Shown here: positions 52,389-61,968 of the stretch, in pieces
Layout: the number at the start of each line of letters is the position of its first letter
Numbering within the stretch: the first letter of the stretch is position 1
DNA from: Muricauda sp. SCSIO 64092
GTDB lineage: Bacteria; Bacteroidota; Bacteroidia; Flavobacteriales; Flavobacteriaceae
DNA: 64,000 bases
Assembly (NCBI RefSeq): GCF_023016285.1
Contig: NZ_CP095413.1
Coordinates: forward strand, 2,604,001 to 2,668,000
Direction of reading: 5' to 3'
Notes under the pieces: generated by a model
Database searches by the model: none
Told to the model about the DNA's origin: nothing
The model's input: only the letters and a program-made list of their open reading frames with translations
Translations under genes and position numbers: made by a program

Positions 52389-55109
52389 ATGGAAACAATT
52401 TCGAAGACCAAAAAACAAGTATACCATTTTGGCACCCAAGAGACCGACGGTGACCGAAGTATGAGGAATTTATTAGGGGGGAAAGGAGCAAATCTGGCCG
52501 AAATGAGCAATTTGGGCATTCCGGTACCACCTGGCTTTACCATCACCACAGAAGTGTGCACGAAATATAATGAGGTAGGTCGTGAAGAAGTGATCGCATT
52601 GCTTAAGGAAGAGGTGGAAAAAGCGGTGGCCTCCATTGAAAAGGAGATGGAAACTTCTTTTGGAGACAATGAAAACCCTTTATTGCTTTCCGTACGATCT
52701 GGAGCTAGGGTGTCCATGCCGGGGATGATGGATACAGTATTGAATCTGGGACTTAATGATGAATCTGTTTTAGGCTTGGTCAAACGTACCAATAACGAAC
52801 GTTTTGCCTGGGATTCCTACAGACGTTTTGTACAGATGTACGGTGGCGTGGTCTTGGGGATGAAAGCTGAGACCAAGGAGGACGAAAATCCCTTTGAGGA
52901 GATTATTGATAACCTAAAAGGGAAGAGGCGTATTAAATTGGACACCCAATTTACCGTACAGGACCTACAGGATTTGGTCTATGATTTTAAGGATGCCATA
53001 AAGAAGAGTACAGGACGTGATTTTCCAACAGATCCATGGGAGCAGCTTTGGGGATCGGTGATGGCCGTATTTGACAGTTGGAATGGTGATCGAGCGGTAT
53101 ATTATCGAAAGATTAATGGGTATCCAGCTGATTGGGGAACTGCCGTTAATGTCCAGGCCATGGTCTTTGGCAATATGGGCGATAATTCCGGTACGGGTGT
53201 TTGTTTCACCAGGGATGCCGCCACGGGGGTGAATGAATTTAATGGGGAATATTTGATCAATGCGCAGGGTGAGGATGTTGTGGCCGGTGTGCGAACCCCG
53301 CAGCAAATCACCAAAATGGGTTCACAAAGATGGGCAGAATTGGCGCAAATTGATGAAGTGGAAAGAATGAAGGATTTTCCATCACTGGAAGAGTTGATGC
53401 CAAAGATTTATACAGAGCTGTACGAATATCAAGAACGCCTTGAAAAGCATTATCACGATATGCAGGATATGGAGTTCACCATTCAGAACGGAAAACTCTG
53501 GATTTTACAGACCCGTAATGGAAAGCGTACGGGAGCGGCCATGGTCAAAATTGCCATGGATCTGCTGAAAGAAGGACAGGTTTCCGAAAAAGAAGCCCTA
53601 TTGATGATTGAAGCTAATAAGCTGGATGAATTATTGCACCCCATATTTGATACCAACGCCCTAAAAAGGGCACCCGTAGTGGCCCAAGGCCTACCAGCTT
53701 CACCGGGTGCTGCTACAGGACAGATTGTGTTCTTTGCTGATGAAGCCGATAAATTCAAAAATACCATTTTGGTTCGTACCGAAACTTCCCCTGAGGATTT
53801 GGAAGGCATGAATTTGGCCAAAGGGATACTTACAGCAAGAGGGGGTATGACTTCCCACGCTGCAGTAGTGGCACGAGGCATGGGGAAATGTTGTGTTTCC
53901 GGTGCAGGAGCCTTAAAGATCAACTACAAGAAACGGAGCATGACCGTAGGTGATCAAGTCTACAATGAAGGCGATTGGATTTCACTCAATGGTTCCACGG
54001 GTAATATCATTGAAGGCAAGGTAGCCACAATGGAACCCGAATTGAGTGGAGAGTTTGGTGAGTTAATGGAGTTGTCCAACAAATTTGGAAACCTTAAAGT
54101 ACGTACCAATGCTGATAATCCTAAAGATGCCAAAATAGCTCGCAATTTTGGGGCTCAGGGTATTGGACTTGCTCGAACTGAGCATATGTTCTTTGAAGTG
54201 GATCGTATCAAGGCCATGCGGGAAATGATTTTGGCCGATACGACCAAAGGAAGAAAGGCGGCCTTGGAAGAACTATTGCCTATGCAGCGCAAGGACTTTG
54301 AAGGTATTTTTGAAGCCATGGAAGGTTGTCCAGTGACGGTTCGGTTATTGGATCCACCATTGCATGAGTTTGTGCCCCATCAACTGGCCACACAAAAGGA
54401 ATTGGCCGAGGATTTGCACATTTCACTTTCTGCTGTAAAGAATAAAGTGGCTGAATTGCATGAGTTTAACCCTATGTTGGGCCATAGAGGTTGCCGTTTG
54501 GGTATTACTTATCCGGAAATTACCGAGATGCAGACCCGAGCCATTATGGAAGCGGCCTTGAACCTTAAGGCAAAAGGGATAGAATCAAAACCAGAAATTA
54601 TGATTCCTTTAGTGGGCAGTTTTGAAGAATTTGAATGTCAAGACAAGGTTATTCGAGATACCGCTGAGGTTGTCTTTTCCGAATATGGAGACACTGTAGA
54701 TTTCACCATTGGAACCATGATTGAAGTTCCTAGGGCCGCACTTATGGCTGATACCATTGCCGAAAAAGCCGATTTCTTCTCCTTTGGAACCAATGATTTG
54801 ACCCAAATGACCTTTGGGTATTCAAGGGATGATGCTGGAAAATTCCTTACGGTCTATCTTGAGGAGGGAATTTTGAAAAATGACCCATTTGAAGTTTTGG
54901 ACCAAGACGGTGTAGGCCAATTGGTAGATATAGGTACTAAAAGGGGTAGAAGCATTAAACCTGATTTAAAGGTAGGTATCTGTGGTGAGCATGGTGGTGA
55001 ACCATCTTCCGTGGAATTCTGCCATAGTACAGGAATGGACTATGTGAGCTGTTCACCTTTTAGGGTACCCATTGCTAGAGTTGCAGCGGCACAAGCTGCT
55101 TTAAAATAA
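52389..55109 (+). CDS. ppdK: Pyruvate, phosphate dikinase
   Basis: The 906 residues are read from the ATG at 52389; the TTG 21 bases earlier is less likely. It interconverts pyruvate + ATP + Pi and phosphoenolpyruvate + AMP + PPi. An ATP-grasp domain begins NLLGGKGANLAEMSNLG, the phosphohistidine lies in GGMTSHAAVVARGMGKCCVS, and the PEP-binding TIM barrel ends with SFGTNDLTQMTFGYSRDD and the catalytic Cys in VGICGEHGGEPSS. Length is typical. It links glycolysis, gluconeogenesis and PPi in the cytoplasm. Confidence 0.98.
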   Translation: METISKTKKQVYHFGTQETDGDRSMRNLLGGKGANLAEMSNLGIPVPPGFTITTEVCTKYNEVGREEVIALLKEEVEKAVASIEKEMETSFGDNENPLLLSVRSGARVSMPGMMDTVLNLGLNDESVLGLVKRTNNERFAWDSYRRFVQMYGGVVLGMKAETKEDENPFEEIIDNLKGKRRIKLDTQFTVQDLQDLVYDFKDAIKKSTGRDFPTDPWEQLWGSVMAVFDSWNGDRAVYYRKINGYPADWGTAVNVQAMVFGNMGDNSGTGVCFTRDAATGVNEFNGEYLINAQGEDVVAGVRTPQQITKMGSQRWAELAQIDEVERMKDFPSLEELMPKIYTELYEYQERLEKHYHDMQDMEFTIQNGKLWILQTRNGKRTGAAMVKIAMDLLKEGQVSEKEALLMIEANKLDELLHPIFDTNALKRAPVVAQGLPASPGAATGQIVFFADEADKFKNTILVRTETSPEDLEGMNLAKGILTARGGMTSHAAVVARGMGKCCVSGAGALKINYKKRSMTVGDQVYNEGDWISLNGSTGNIIEGKVATMEPELSGEFGELMELSNKFGNLKVRTNADNPKDAKIARNFGAQGIGLARTEHMFFEVDRIKAMREMILADTTKGRKAALEELLPMQRKDFEGIFEAMEGCPVTVRLLDPPLHEFVPHQLATQKELAEDLHISLSAVKNKVAELHEFNPMLGHRGCRLGITYPEITEMQTRAIMEAALNLKAKGIESKPEIMIPLVGSFEEFECQDKVIRDTAEVVFSEYGDTVDFTIGTMIEVPRAALMADTIAEKADFFSFGTNDLTQMTFGYSRDDAGKFLTVYLEEGILKNDPFEVLDQDGVGQLVDIGTKRGRSIKPDLKVGICGEHGGEPSSVEFCHSTGMDYVSCSPFRVPIARVAAAQAALK

Positions 55110-55135
55110 GCGCTGCATCCATATTTTAAACTATG

Positions 55136-55168
55136 CCCTGGCCCTATTGGGGGTCAGGGTATTTTTTT
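55136..55168 (+). terminator. Terminator after ppdK
   Basis: The stem CCCTGGCCC / GGGGTCAGGG (one G-U pair) is followed by a run of seven T. It overlaps the last bases of the converging lpxH gene. Confidence 0.8.
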
Positions 55169-55931
55169 ATTGAAATTTCTGTAGTGATAGCTTTTCGCCA
55201 TCAAAAACAGCGTAGGTAAAATAGCTGATCCAATCCCCAAGGTTGGTGTAGGTCGATTTTCCATTCAAGTCAATTTCCATGGGCAGATGGCGATGCCCAA
55301 AAATAAAATGGTCGTAATGCTGTTGTTCCAGTTTTCGTTTGCAGTATTGCACCAGCCATTCCTTATCCTCCCCCAAAAATTCGGCATCGGCATCACCGGA
55401 GATGATTTTATTGTTTATGGAAAGGTGTTGTGCCAAACGTACCCCCAAATCGGGATGTAACCATCGGAACAGCCATTGACAAAAAGGATTGGTAAAGACC
55501 TTTTTCATTCGTTTGAACCCTTTATCCCCAGGGCCAAGTCCGTCTCCATGACCAATGAAAAAAGTTTTCCCATTAATTCGGTATTGTTGTGGTCTGTGGT
55601 GTACAGGAATATTGAGTTCTTCTTCAAAATACCCATTCATCCATAGATCGTGATTGCCCACAAAATACGTGATGGGAATTCCAGCATCGGTAAGTTCGGC
55701 GAGTTTTCCCAGGGTTCTGGTAAATCCCTTTGGCACTACGGTTTTGTACTCAAACCAAAAATCGAACAGATCGCCCATTAAAAAAACAGCACCCGCATCA
55801 GCTTTAATGGAATCCAACCAGGCCACAAACTTTTTTTCACGCGGCAGGCTGTCCTTAAATGTGGGAGCCCCAAGATGGTTGTCACTGGCGAAATATACTT
55901 TTTTCCCCTTTTGGAGCGAGAAATCTTTCAT
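55167..55931 (-). CDS. lpxH: UDP-2,3-diacylglucosamine diphosphatase LpxH
   Basis: The 254-residue calcineurin-fold metallophosphoesterase carries the motifs DNHLGAP, LMGDLFDFWFEY, GNHDLWM, GHGDGLGPGD and GHRHLP, all in family order. It hydrolyses UDP-2,3-diacylglucosamine to lipid X in lipid A synthesis at the inner membrane. It begins 36 bp after the queD stop on the same strand, so the two are likely cotranscribed. Confidence 0.94.
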   Translation of the reverse strand: MKDFSLQKGKKVYFASDNHLGAPTFKDSLPREKKFVAWLDSIKADAGAVFLMGDLFDFWFEYKTVVPKGFTRTLGKLAELTDAGIPITYFVGNHDLWMNGYFEEELNIPVHHRPQQYRINGKTFFIGHGDGLGPGDKGFKRMKKVFTNPFCQWLFRWLHPDLGVRLAQHLSINNKIISGDADAEFLGEDKEWLVQYCKRKLEQQHYDHFIFGHRHLPMEIDLNGKSTYTNLGDWISYFTYAVFDGEKLSLQKFQ

Positions 55932-55967
55932 GTTGTGGTCAAAGATACGTAAAGCGAAAACTGTTTA

Positions 55968-56417
55968 TCAATTGTCGGATGCAAACCACTCTGCATACGC
56001 AGTTTCCGTTTCCCGTAGTTTGAGGGAATGTAGCCCTATGTTTTTTGGAAGACGGGCCTTTATTTTTTCCGCAAAGTCCAATACCATGTTTTCACTGGTT
56101 GGCTGATAGTTGGCCAAAATCACCTTATGGCCATGACCTTCCAGTTCTTTGGCCAATTTAAGGTGTGGGGTATTCTTATTGAAGACGGTTGCATGGTCAA
56201 AGGGATCGATTATTTCTTCTTCAACAATCTTTTTAAGGTCTCCAAAATCAATGACCATTCCCAGTTTTACGTGGTTGTTATCGGAAATTGGGCTGCCAAT
56301 AACCGTTACGGCCAGTTTATAACTGTGGCCGTGAACGTTTTTGCATTTACCGTCATAGCCGTAAAGGGCATGACCGGTCTCAAAGGTAAATTCCTTGGTA
56401 ATGCGGATATTTTCCAT
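55968..56417 (-). CDS. queD: 6-carboxytetrahydropterin synthase QueD (PTPS family)
   Basis: The 149-residue enzyme of the queuosine/preQ0 pathway converts dihydroneopterin triphosphate to 6-carboxytetrahydropterin. It has zinc histidines in FETGHALYGYDG and VHGHSYKL, the catalytic Cys in GKCKNVHGH, and the second set LDHAT-like (DPFDHATVF) with PTSENMV. Length is usual. No preQ1 riboswitch-like structure was seen upstream. Confidence 0.95.
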   Translation of the reverse strand: MENIRITKEFTFETGHALYGYDGKCKNVHGHSYKLAVTVIGSPISDNNHVKLGMVIDFGDLKKIVEEEIIDPFDHATVFNKNTPHLKLAKELEGHGHKVILANYQPTSENMVLDFAEKIKARLPKNIGLHSLKLRETETAYAEWFASDN

Positions 56418-56538
56418 ACACAGTGGTAACGTTTAAATATTATATTGTTCCCAATATGGGCAATGGCAAATATGGCCTATAGGGACAATACAAGGTTGTT
56501 ATAGGGTTAGCGTTCTTGAGGCCCAAAGGTAAGAATAC

Positions 56539-57708
56539 TCACGATTTGAAGAAGTCTTCCCAAACTACGGTTTTCCCAGTTTTTGCGGAGTGTTTGGCCG
56601 CTTCCAATATCTGGATGACCAAAAGATTGTTTTCTAAGGAAGAGACCCCATAGGGTTCAATATTCAAGTTATGGTTTACCACTTGGTTGAAGTACGCAAA
56701 AGGGTCGTGAATACCTATTGGCAGCCCTTGGGCTTTATAGGTAAACGGACCTGCTTTTTCGTCCTCCAAAACCTCCATATCCGTTCCGTTTTTACAAAAA
56801 ACATAACCTGACGTTCCATAAATTTCCATGTCCTTCCGGTTGTGGGACCAGTTCCATGAAGCCTGTATAATGACCTGTTTGTCGGCATAGTCCAAAACTA
56901 TGGTGGCATCATCATCAACCTTGGGATACTTCTGGGGTTTATAGTTGCGGGTAATTGCCGTGACCTTTTTTGGGGTTTGACCGTTTAAGATCCAAGTGGC
57001 CAGGTTAGCGCCATAGCAGCCAAAATCCGTTAGGGCACCCCCTCCGTTCAAAACGGGATCTGTTAACCATTCCAGAAATTCCGGGTTGCAACCAATTTCA
57101 ATGGGCCCGGGATGACCATGATGAAAAACCATACGTTGAACAGGACCCACTTTTTTTGCTTTGTTGACCCATTCAAACGCCTTTTCATGGGAACCATACC
57201 AGGACGTTTCGTAATTGGTGAGCAACTGGACCTGATGTTTTGTAGCTAAGTCAGCCATTTTTTGGGCGTGTTCCCAATTAACGGCCAAGGGCTTTTCCAC
57301 CATAATGGGTATTCCTTTTGGGGCAAAGAATTCCACAACTTCCAAGTGACCATGGATATCGTTAAAGGCAGTTACCGCCTCTGGTTTTACATTGTTGTAC
57401 AAGGATTCCATGGAATCATGGACCAAATCCATGGAATAGCCATGCTGCTTGCTGTACTGCAATGCCAAGTCCCTATTGGGCTCCACAATGCCCACAATCT
57501 TTATATCACCCCATTGTTCCCGACCTAAAATCCAATGGACATGGGTATGGGTCAATCCAACAATGGCTACTTTTAAAGGTTCCCCAGCATAGTAGGAAAC
57601 TTCTTGGGTTTGTTGTTCTTCCGATTCCGTTGGTTCTTTTTCCATGGTATTGCATCCCATAAAAAGGATAAGAAAAAGTATGGAAAAATGGGCTAATGAC
57701 AATTTCAT
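56539..57708 (-). CDS. Gfo/Idh/MocA-family oxidoreductase, lipoprotein
   Basis: The 389 residues are read from the ATG at 57708 (MKLSLAHFSILFLILFMGC), which gives a lipobox; the longer frame would put the signal internally. The NAD-binding Rossmann half has VAIVGLTHTHVHWILG and the EKPLAVN motif (MVEKPLAVNWEHA), with the catalytic Lys. The C-terminal half has GGALTDFGCYG. These exported members in Bacteroidota act on sugars or cyclitols. The substrate is unknown. Confidence 0.9.
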   Translation of the reverse strand: MKLSLAHFSILFLILFMGCNTMEKEPTESEEQQTQEVSYYAGEPLKVAIVGLTHTHVHWILGREQWGDIKIVGIVEPNRDLALQYSKQHGYSMDLVHDSMESLYNNVKPEAVTAFNDIHGHLEVVEFFAPKGIPIMVEKPLAVNWEHAQKMADLATKHQVQLLTNYETSWYGSHEKAFEWVNKAKKVGPVQRMVFHHGHPGPIEIGCNPEFLEWLTDPVLNGGGALTDFGCYGANLATWILNGQTPKKVTAITRNYKPQKYPKVDDDATIVLDYADKQVIIQASWNWSHNRKDMEIYGTSGYVFCKNGTDMEVLEDEKAGPFTYKAQGLPIGIHDPFAYFNQVVNHNLNIEPYGVSSLENNLLVIQILEAAKHSAKTGKTVVWEDFFKS

Positions 57709-57837
57709 TTTAGTAGCATTGGTATAAGGGATAGGAGCTCCCGATGACCAAAAGCGATGCTCCAATCCTAAGCAAAATAACACTACCTGGATAAAGTCTC
57801 CAAAAAGAATTGAATTTTTACTGTGTCCCTATAAGGG

Positions 57838-57951
57838 TCAGCGTTTAAACCTTTTGTGATTTCTAATACGGGTAATCAAGTAAACCGCAATGACAAGAAG
57901 GGCCAGTAGGGGCAATAAAAGGTCGCTGTTAAGTGCTGAAAGTATGTCCAT
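57838..57951 (-). CDS. 37-residue single-TM membrane protein
   Basis: The frame begins 2 bp after the stop of the enoyl-CoA hydratase gene. The product is MDILSALNSD, a hydrophobic helix (LLLPLLALLVIAVYLITRI) and the basic tail RNHKRFKR. The positive tail fits an N-out, C-in membrane peptide. It is too short for most gene callers. The close spacing and clean TM-plus-basic-tail pattern support a real gene; function unknown. Confidence 0.55.
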   Translation of the reverse strand: MDILSALNSDLLLPLLALLVIAVYLITRIRNHKRFKR

Positions 57952-57953
57952 AA

Positions 57954-58721
57954 TTACTTTTTGAACGCTTCCAATGACTTTTTGGTATGTGGGGACAATG
58001 CCAATTCCCCACTCAAAGCTGCCCTTTCACTAAGCAATTTGTCCCAAGTTTCCGTCCCTTCCCACAGGACGCTCTTCATTTTGGACAAGGCTTTGGGATT
58101 ATAGGTGGAAAGTTTCTGAAGGTGAATTTCAATTTCTTTGTCCATTTCGGCAATGGAGTCGTATACTTTGGCATACAATCCTTTTTCCTTGGCCCAATAT
58201 GCATTTTTCCATTCGGTAGGATAAAAGGATAGTTCGGCCAAGGCGGCTTTGCCCATTTTGCGTTCCACTGCCGGAGCAATGACAAATGGCCCAATGCCCA
58301 CAGCGATCTCGGAGAGCTTTATGGCCGCATCTACCGTGGCATGTACATAATCACAGGCCGATGCCAAACCTACACCACCCCCAACGGTCTTTCCTTGTAC
58401 ACGCCCCAAAATGGGTTTGGGACACTTTCGCATGGCGTTGATGACATGGGCAAATCCACTAAAGAATGTTTTGCCTTCTTCCAGATTGGAAATGGCCACC
58501 AACTCATCAAAGGAAGCTCCGGCACAGAAAGCCCGCTTCCCTTCTGATTTTAAAAGAATGACCGACACTTCACGGTCCTCCGAAAGCTTTTCGAATTCAG
58601 TGGTTAGCCGCTTTAACAACTCGGATACAAAGGAGTTGCTTGCAGGATGCCCAAACTCCACATGGGCGATTCCATTTTCTATTTTGGTATATAGGCTTCC
58701 GTTGTTTCGTGATGTTTGCAT
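57954..58721 (-). CDS. Enoyl-CoA hydratase/isomerase family protein
   Basis: The 255-residue crotonase-fold protein has oxyanion-hole segments FCAGASFDEL and GKTVGGGVGLASACDYV. The first catalytic glutamate of enoyl-CoA hydratase (in GGGxE) is replaced by Gly, while the second (LSEIAVGIGP) is kept. This pattern fits isomerase or methylglutaconyl-CoA hydratase-type members. It probably acts in fatty-acid or branched-chain amino-acid catabolism. The gene order is DUF1569 gene, this gene, then the 37-residue membrane protein. Confidence 0.9.
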   Translation of the reverse strand: MQTSRNNGSLYTKIENGIAHVEFGHPASNSFVSELLKRLTTEFEKLSEDREVSVILLKSEGKRAFCAGASFDELVAISNLEEGKTFFSGFAHVINAMRKCPKPILGRVQGKTVGGGVGLASACDYVHATVDAAIKLSEIAVGIGPFVIAPAVERKMGKAALAELSFYPTEWKNAYWAKEKGLYAKVYDSIAEMDKEIEIHLQKLSTYNPKALSKMKSVLWEGTETWDKLLSERAALSGELALSPHTKKSLEAFKK

Positions 58722-58743
58722 TGTACTTTAATATGCTATTGGT

Positions 58744-59160
58744 TCAAACACCAAATTGGCTTAGATGATGATTTAAATGGTAAACAGCCAATTTAGTCCA
58801 GCGTTCTTGATCTATCTTACCAAAGTAGGGATGTTCTGCAAAGTCAAAATCATTTTTGAAATTTGAAAACTCCAAGATATGTTCCTTCAAGGTTCTTAGG
58901 TCTTTTTCCAGGTTGGTTGGGGCCGTTCCCTCTCCTTCGACCTGTCCAAATCCTTTTGGTGCGGGTGTTGTCTTGCCCAACTTGGCGAGTTCAATCAGTT
59001 CCTTTGTGTTGACCCTACCATATTCCCTGGAGGTTTTGGTTCCTTTGGCCATTCTAAAAAAGTCAGTACAGTGACAGACCATTTGATGGACGTTCATTTT
59101 TCCAAATAAAGGTGTGAGAGTGGAATTTAATCTATCAATTCGATTAAAAAAACTGCTCAT
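58744..59160 (-). CDS. DUF1569/DinB-like protein
   Basis: The 138 residues are read from the ATG at 59160 (MSSFFNRIDRLNSTLTPLFG); the GTG at 59181 is the alternative. The four-helix DinB-type core has histidines in FGKMNVHQMVCHCTDFFRMA and LAVYHLNHHLSQFGV placed as metal ligands. Such proteins may be thiol-dependent transferases. It lies 22 bp upstream of the enoyl-CoA hydratase gene on the same strand. Confidence 0.82.
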   Translation of the reverse strand: MSSFFNRIDRLNSTLTPLFGKMNVHQMVCHCTDFFRMAKGTKTSREYGRVNTKELIELAKLGKTTPAPKGFGQVEGEGTAPTNLEKDLRTLKEHILEFSNFKNDFDFAEHPYFGKIDQERWTKLAVYHLNHHLSQFGV

Positions 59161-59225
59161 ATGTTCTTCCGTGAAATCCACTCAATGGCCCTTAACTTGA
59201 ATAGTCTTTTTTAACGACTTCTAAA

Positions 59226-60566
59226 TTAACCCTTTTGCAACAATGGTTTAAAGGTAGTCCTGAATTTCCAAACCAACGGCATACTTCTGAACAGCATCCA
59301 AATGATAAAGGCCATCCAAATAGCATGGATGCCCCAACCTAAATACAATCCCAAATACAAGGTTGGCACAAAACCAAGAAAAGTGGCCACCAATAATACG
59401 TTGCGGAGGTATTTCATTTTGCCCATACCCTTGAACATGCCATCAAAAAGAAAAGCTATGGAGTTCATGGGCAATCCAAAAAGGACAATATAGAAAACAC
59501 TGTAGAACGTATTTAGGACAAGAATTTCCTTGGAGAACAGACGCCCGATGGGTTCATAGCACAAAAAACCCAACAGCATCAAGATCAAGCTTACCATAAT
59601 TCCATAGGTATTTATCTTTTTGGCCAGACGCCAAAGGCCATTGTAGTCTTTTGCGCCCAATAAACGTCCTCCCATACTGTTTCCGGCGGCGGAATAGCCA
59701 TCAATAAAAAAGGCGGCAAACAACCAAATGTTCACAGCTATGGTATGGGCTCCAATGTATTTTGTGCCCAAAGCGGTGGCTTCCCTAACGGCCAGTAGTA
59801 GTGCCGTGTTCAGGGCAAGGGTCCGTACAAAAAGATTGAGACTCATGTAAATGAGACTTTTTAGCTCCTTATTTATGGGCAATTGCAGTTTTAGGTTGAT
59901 GTTTGTTTTGGCCATTAGGAGAAGAAATGCCAATATTGCCATTACAGCTTGCGAAATAAGGCTCGCCCAGGCGGCACCCTCCAAATAGAGTGCGGGAACG
60001 TATCCTTCAATACCATAGACCAGCACAAAATCCAATACGATGTTAAGTCCAGCCCCTATAGTGGCAACCAGCATGGGATAAAAGGTGTTCTGTAACCCCC
60101 TAAAGATTCCAAAAAGGGCAAAGGTGAAAAGCGTTAATGGAAATCCCCATACCCGGATTCCGTAATAAGAAACACAATAGTCCAATATTTTACCTGAAGC
60201 CTCAAATAGCCTAAAAATATCCTCAATCACAAAAACGGTGGAAAGCAGGACGATAATACTGAGGGTAAGATTTAGAAAAATTGCCTGGGCGGGCAAATTG
60301 CTCACCTCGTTCAGTTTATTGGCGCCCAGATATTGGGAGATAATGGCAGAGATGGCACTTCTGGTCTGTCCCAGGACCCAGATGAGCATGGACAAAAAGG
60401 AACCTACAATTCCGGCGGCGGCCAAGGATTCCACACCGTCCACCGGGATATTTCCAACAATGGCCGTATCCGTTATGGATAACAGTGGTTCGGCTATTCC
60501 CGAAATAGTGGCAGGAATGGCCAATCGGTTTATGTTTTTAAAGCTTACGGCTGTTTTGGTGATCAT
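59226..60566 (-). CDS. MATE-family multidrug/Na+ efflux protein
   Basis: The 446-residue protein has twelve TM segments in two homologous halves. The first half opens IAGPATISGIAEPLLSI-like (LAIPATISGIAEPLLSITDT) and contains VGNIPVDGVESLAAAGIVGS, the DinF-type pattern. It exports cationic compounds in exchange for Na+ or H+. It starts 6 bp after the GNAT gene and is likely cotranscribed with it. Confidence 0.93.
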   Translation of the reverse strand: MITKTAVSFKNINRLAIPATISGIAEPLLSITDTAIVGNIPVDGVESLAAAGIVGSFLSMLIWVLGQTRSAISAIISQYLGANKLNEVSNLPAQAIFLNLTLSIIVLLSTVFVIEDIFRLFEASGKILDYCVSYYGIRVWGFPLTLFTFALFGIFRGLQNTFYPMLVATIGAGLNIVLDFVLVYGIEGYVPALYLEGAAWASLISQAVMAILAFLLLMAKTNINLKLQLPINKELKSLIYMSLNLFVRTLALNTALLLAVREATALGTKYIGAHTIAVNIWLFAAFFIDGYSAAGNSMGGRLLGAKDYNGLWRLAKKINTYGIMVSLILMLLGFLCYEPIGRLFSKEILVLNTFYSVFYIVLFGLPMNSIAFLFDGMFKGMGKMKYLRNVLLVATFLGFVPTLYLGLYLGWGIHAIWMAFIIWMLFRSMPLVWKFRTTFKPLLQKG

Positions 60567-60572
60567 AAAGGC

Positions 60573-61073
60573 TTATAGCACAAGTTCATAACAATGAAAG
60601 GCATATTCACTTTGTTTGGGGAAATGGACATCCCCCAATCTGTGATATCCCCTGGTCTCATAAAATTTCTGATTGCGTTTGTTTTGGGAGAAGGTGTCCA
60701 ATCGAACAGAAACAAACCCGTTTTTTTTGGCATGGTCCTCGGCATAGGACATCATTTTTTGCGCGTGCCCTTCCCCTTGATATTTTGGATGCACACAAAG
60801 CCGATGAATGTAAATATTCTTTTCATTTTTGGTAAGCCACTGAACTTGAAAATATTCTTCATCCATATGTTCGGAAATGACAATGGCCCCGACAATGGAA
60901 CCATTTTTGGTTTTCACGAATAGCTCGTTTCTTTCAATATCCAGTTCCAAATGCAGTTTGGAAGGATAATGTTCGTTCCATTGGTAAATTCCCTTTGCCA
61001 TCATATAGTTGGCGCAAGCCCTTGTGATTTCAAGAATATCATCAATTTCAGATATCTTTGCGCGTCGTATCAT
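60573..61073 (-). CDS. GNAT-family N-acetyltransferase
   Basis: The 166 residues have the GNAT fold. The acetyl-CoA motif A lies in IHRLCVHPKYQGEGHAQKMM (Q/RxxGxG/A), motif B in NGFVSVRLDTFSQN and the C-terminus in FYETRGYHRLG. The acceptor substrate is unknown. It lies upstream of the MATE gene with a 6-bp gap and is divergent from the UspA-like gene. Confidence 0.92.
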   Translation of the reverse strand: MIRRAKISEIDDILEITRACANYMMAKGIYQWNEHYPSKLHLELDIERNELFVKTKNGSIVGAIVISEHMDEEYFQVQWLTKNEKNIYIHRLCVHPKYQGEGHAQKMMSYAEDHAKKNGFVSVRLDTFSQNKRNQKFYETRGYHRLGDVHFPKQSEYAFHCYELVL

Positions 61074-61127
61074 AGCATTCGTTTCGATTAAATTGTAAAT
61101 TTATGGTATTAACATAATAACCAAACC

Positions 61128-61925
61128 ATGAACAATATTCTGGTCCCATTGGGAACTTCCCCTGTTTGTCATGAAACATTGTCCTACGCCATTGACTTTG
61201 CGTCCGAGTTTGGATGCAATGTTTTTGTAATGGATGTTTTCACCGTTATTTCAACTGCAGGGAACTTGTCCAATGTTAAGGAGAAAGTAGCTTCTTCCAA
61301 TAGGGAGAAAATTAAGGAAATGATTTCCAGTGTTGAGACGAAAGGTGTTGATATTAAAATTGCTTCGTATAATGGGGACATCGTTGATGGGGTGGAGGAA
61401 ATCGATAAAAACCTGGGGATTGATTTGATCATTATAGCCCCAAGAAGTAATGATATTAATGACGAATTATATCTTGGGCACACTTCCGGTCGCATTATTA
61501 AACAGACCAATATTCCTGCGCTCATTGTACCTAAAGGGACCCAATATGTGCCATTAAAGAACATTTTGGTAGCTTTTAAGTCAGGAATCCTAAAGCGTAA
61601 TAGGGTCTTACATCCTTTAATTGCGGTTATGGAGAAATACCAATCCAAAGTGAACCTGTTATTGGTCAAAACACCGGGATACTCCGAGGAGGATTTAAAG
61701 ATCAATACGGCCCTATTGGATTTGAGCAAAAATTTGACCATTTCTGAAAACCAGACCACCTATTTGGGCGTATTGGAACATTTTAAGGAAAAACAACCCG
61801 ACTTATTATGCGTATTTAGAAGAAAACGGGGCTTTTTTAAAAAGTTATGGGAGAAGAGTACTATTCCCAAAGCGGAATTTTATGTGCCAATACCCGTTCT
61901 GGTACTCAGTGTTAAAAAAGATTGA
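61128..61925 (+). CDS. Universal stress protein (UspA family, two domains)
   Basis: The 265-residue protein has two UspA-like domains. The first (about 1-140) has a nucleotide-binding tail like GHTSGRIIKQTNIPALIVP. The second (about 145-265) starts KNILVAFKSGILKRNRVL and is more degenerate, lacking the G-x9-GS motif. Tandem Usp proteins of this size are common in flavobacteria and linked to stress or starvation. It has its own promoter region and is followed by tRNA-Ala. Confidence 0.9.
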   Translation: MNNILVPLGTSPVCHETLSYAIDFASEFGCNVFVMDVFTVISTAGNLSNVKEKVASSNREKIKEMISSVETKGVDIKIASYNGDIVDGVEEIDKNLGIDLIIIAPRSNDINDELYLGHTSGRIIKQTNIPALIVPKGTQYVPLKNILVAFKSGILKRNRVLHPLIAVMEKYQSKVNLLLVKTPGYSEEDLKINTALLDLSKNLTISENQTTYLGVLEHFKEKQPDLLCVFRRKRGFFKKLWEKSTIPKAEFYVPIPVLVLSVKKD

Positions 61926-61927
61926 TT

Positions 61928-61957
61928 TTGAAACTTTTTGAAAAAGTGTTTCCTTTG
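61928..61957 (+). promoter_or_regulatory. Promoter of tRNA-Ala
   Basis: TTG (61928-61930), 19 bases, then TTCCTTTG (61950-61957), which matches TAnnTTTG except for T at the second position. It is correctly placed about 11 bases before the tRNA 5' end. Confidence 0.5.
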
Positions 61958-61968
61958 CCAATCTATTT

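Noticed and set aside
56418..56538. preQ1 riboswitch upstream of queD
   Set aside because: No pseudoknot-like CTA/loop pattern was found in the 120-bp leader. QueD-type genes often lack it in Bacteroidota.
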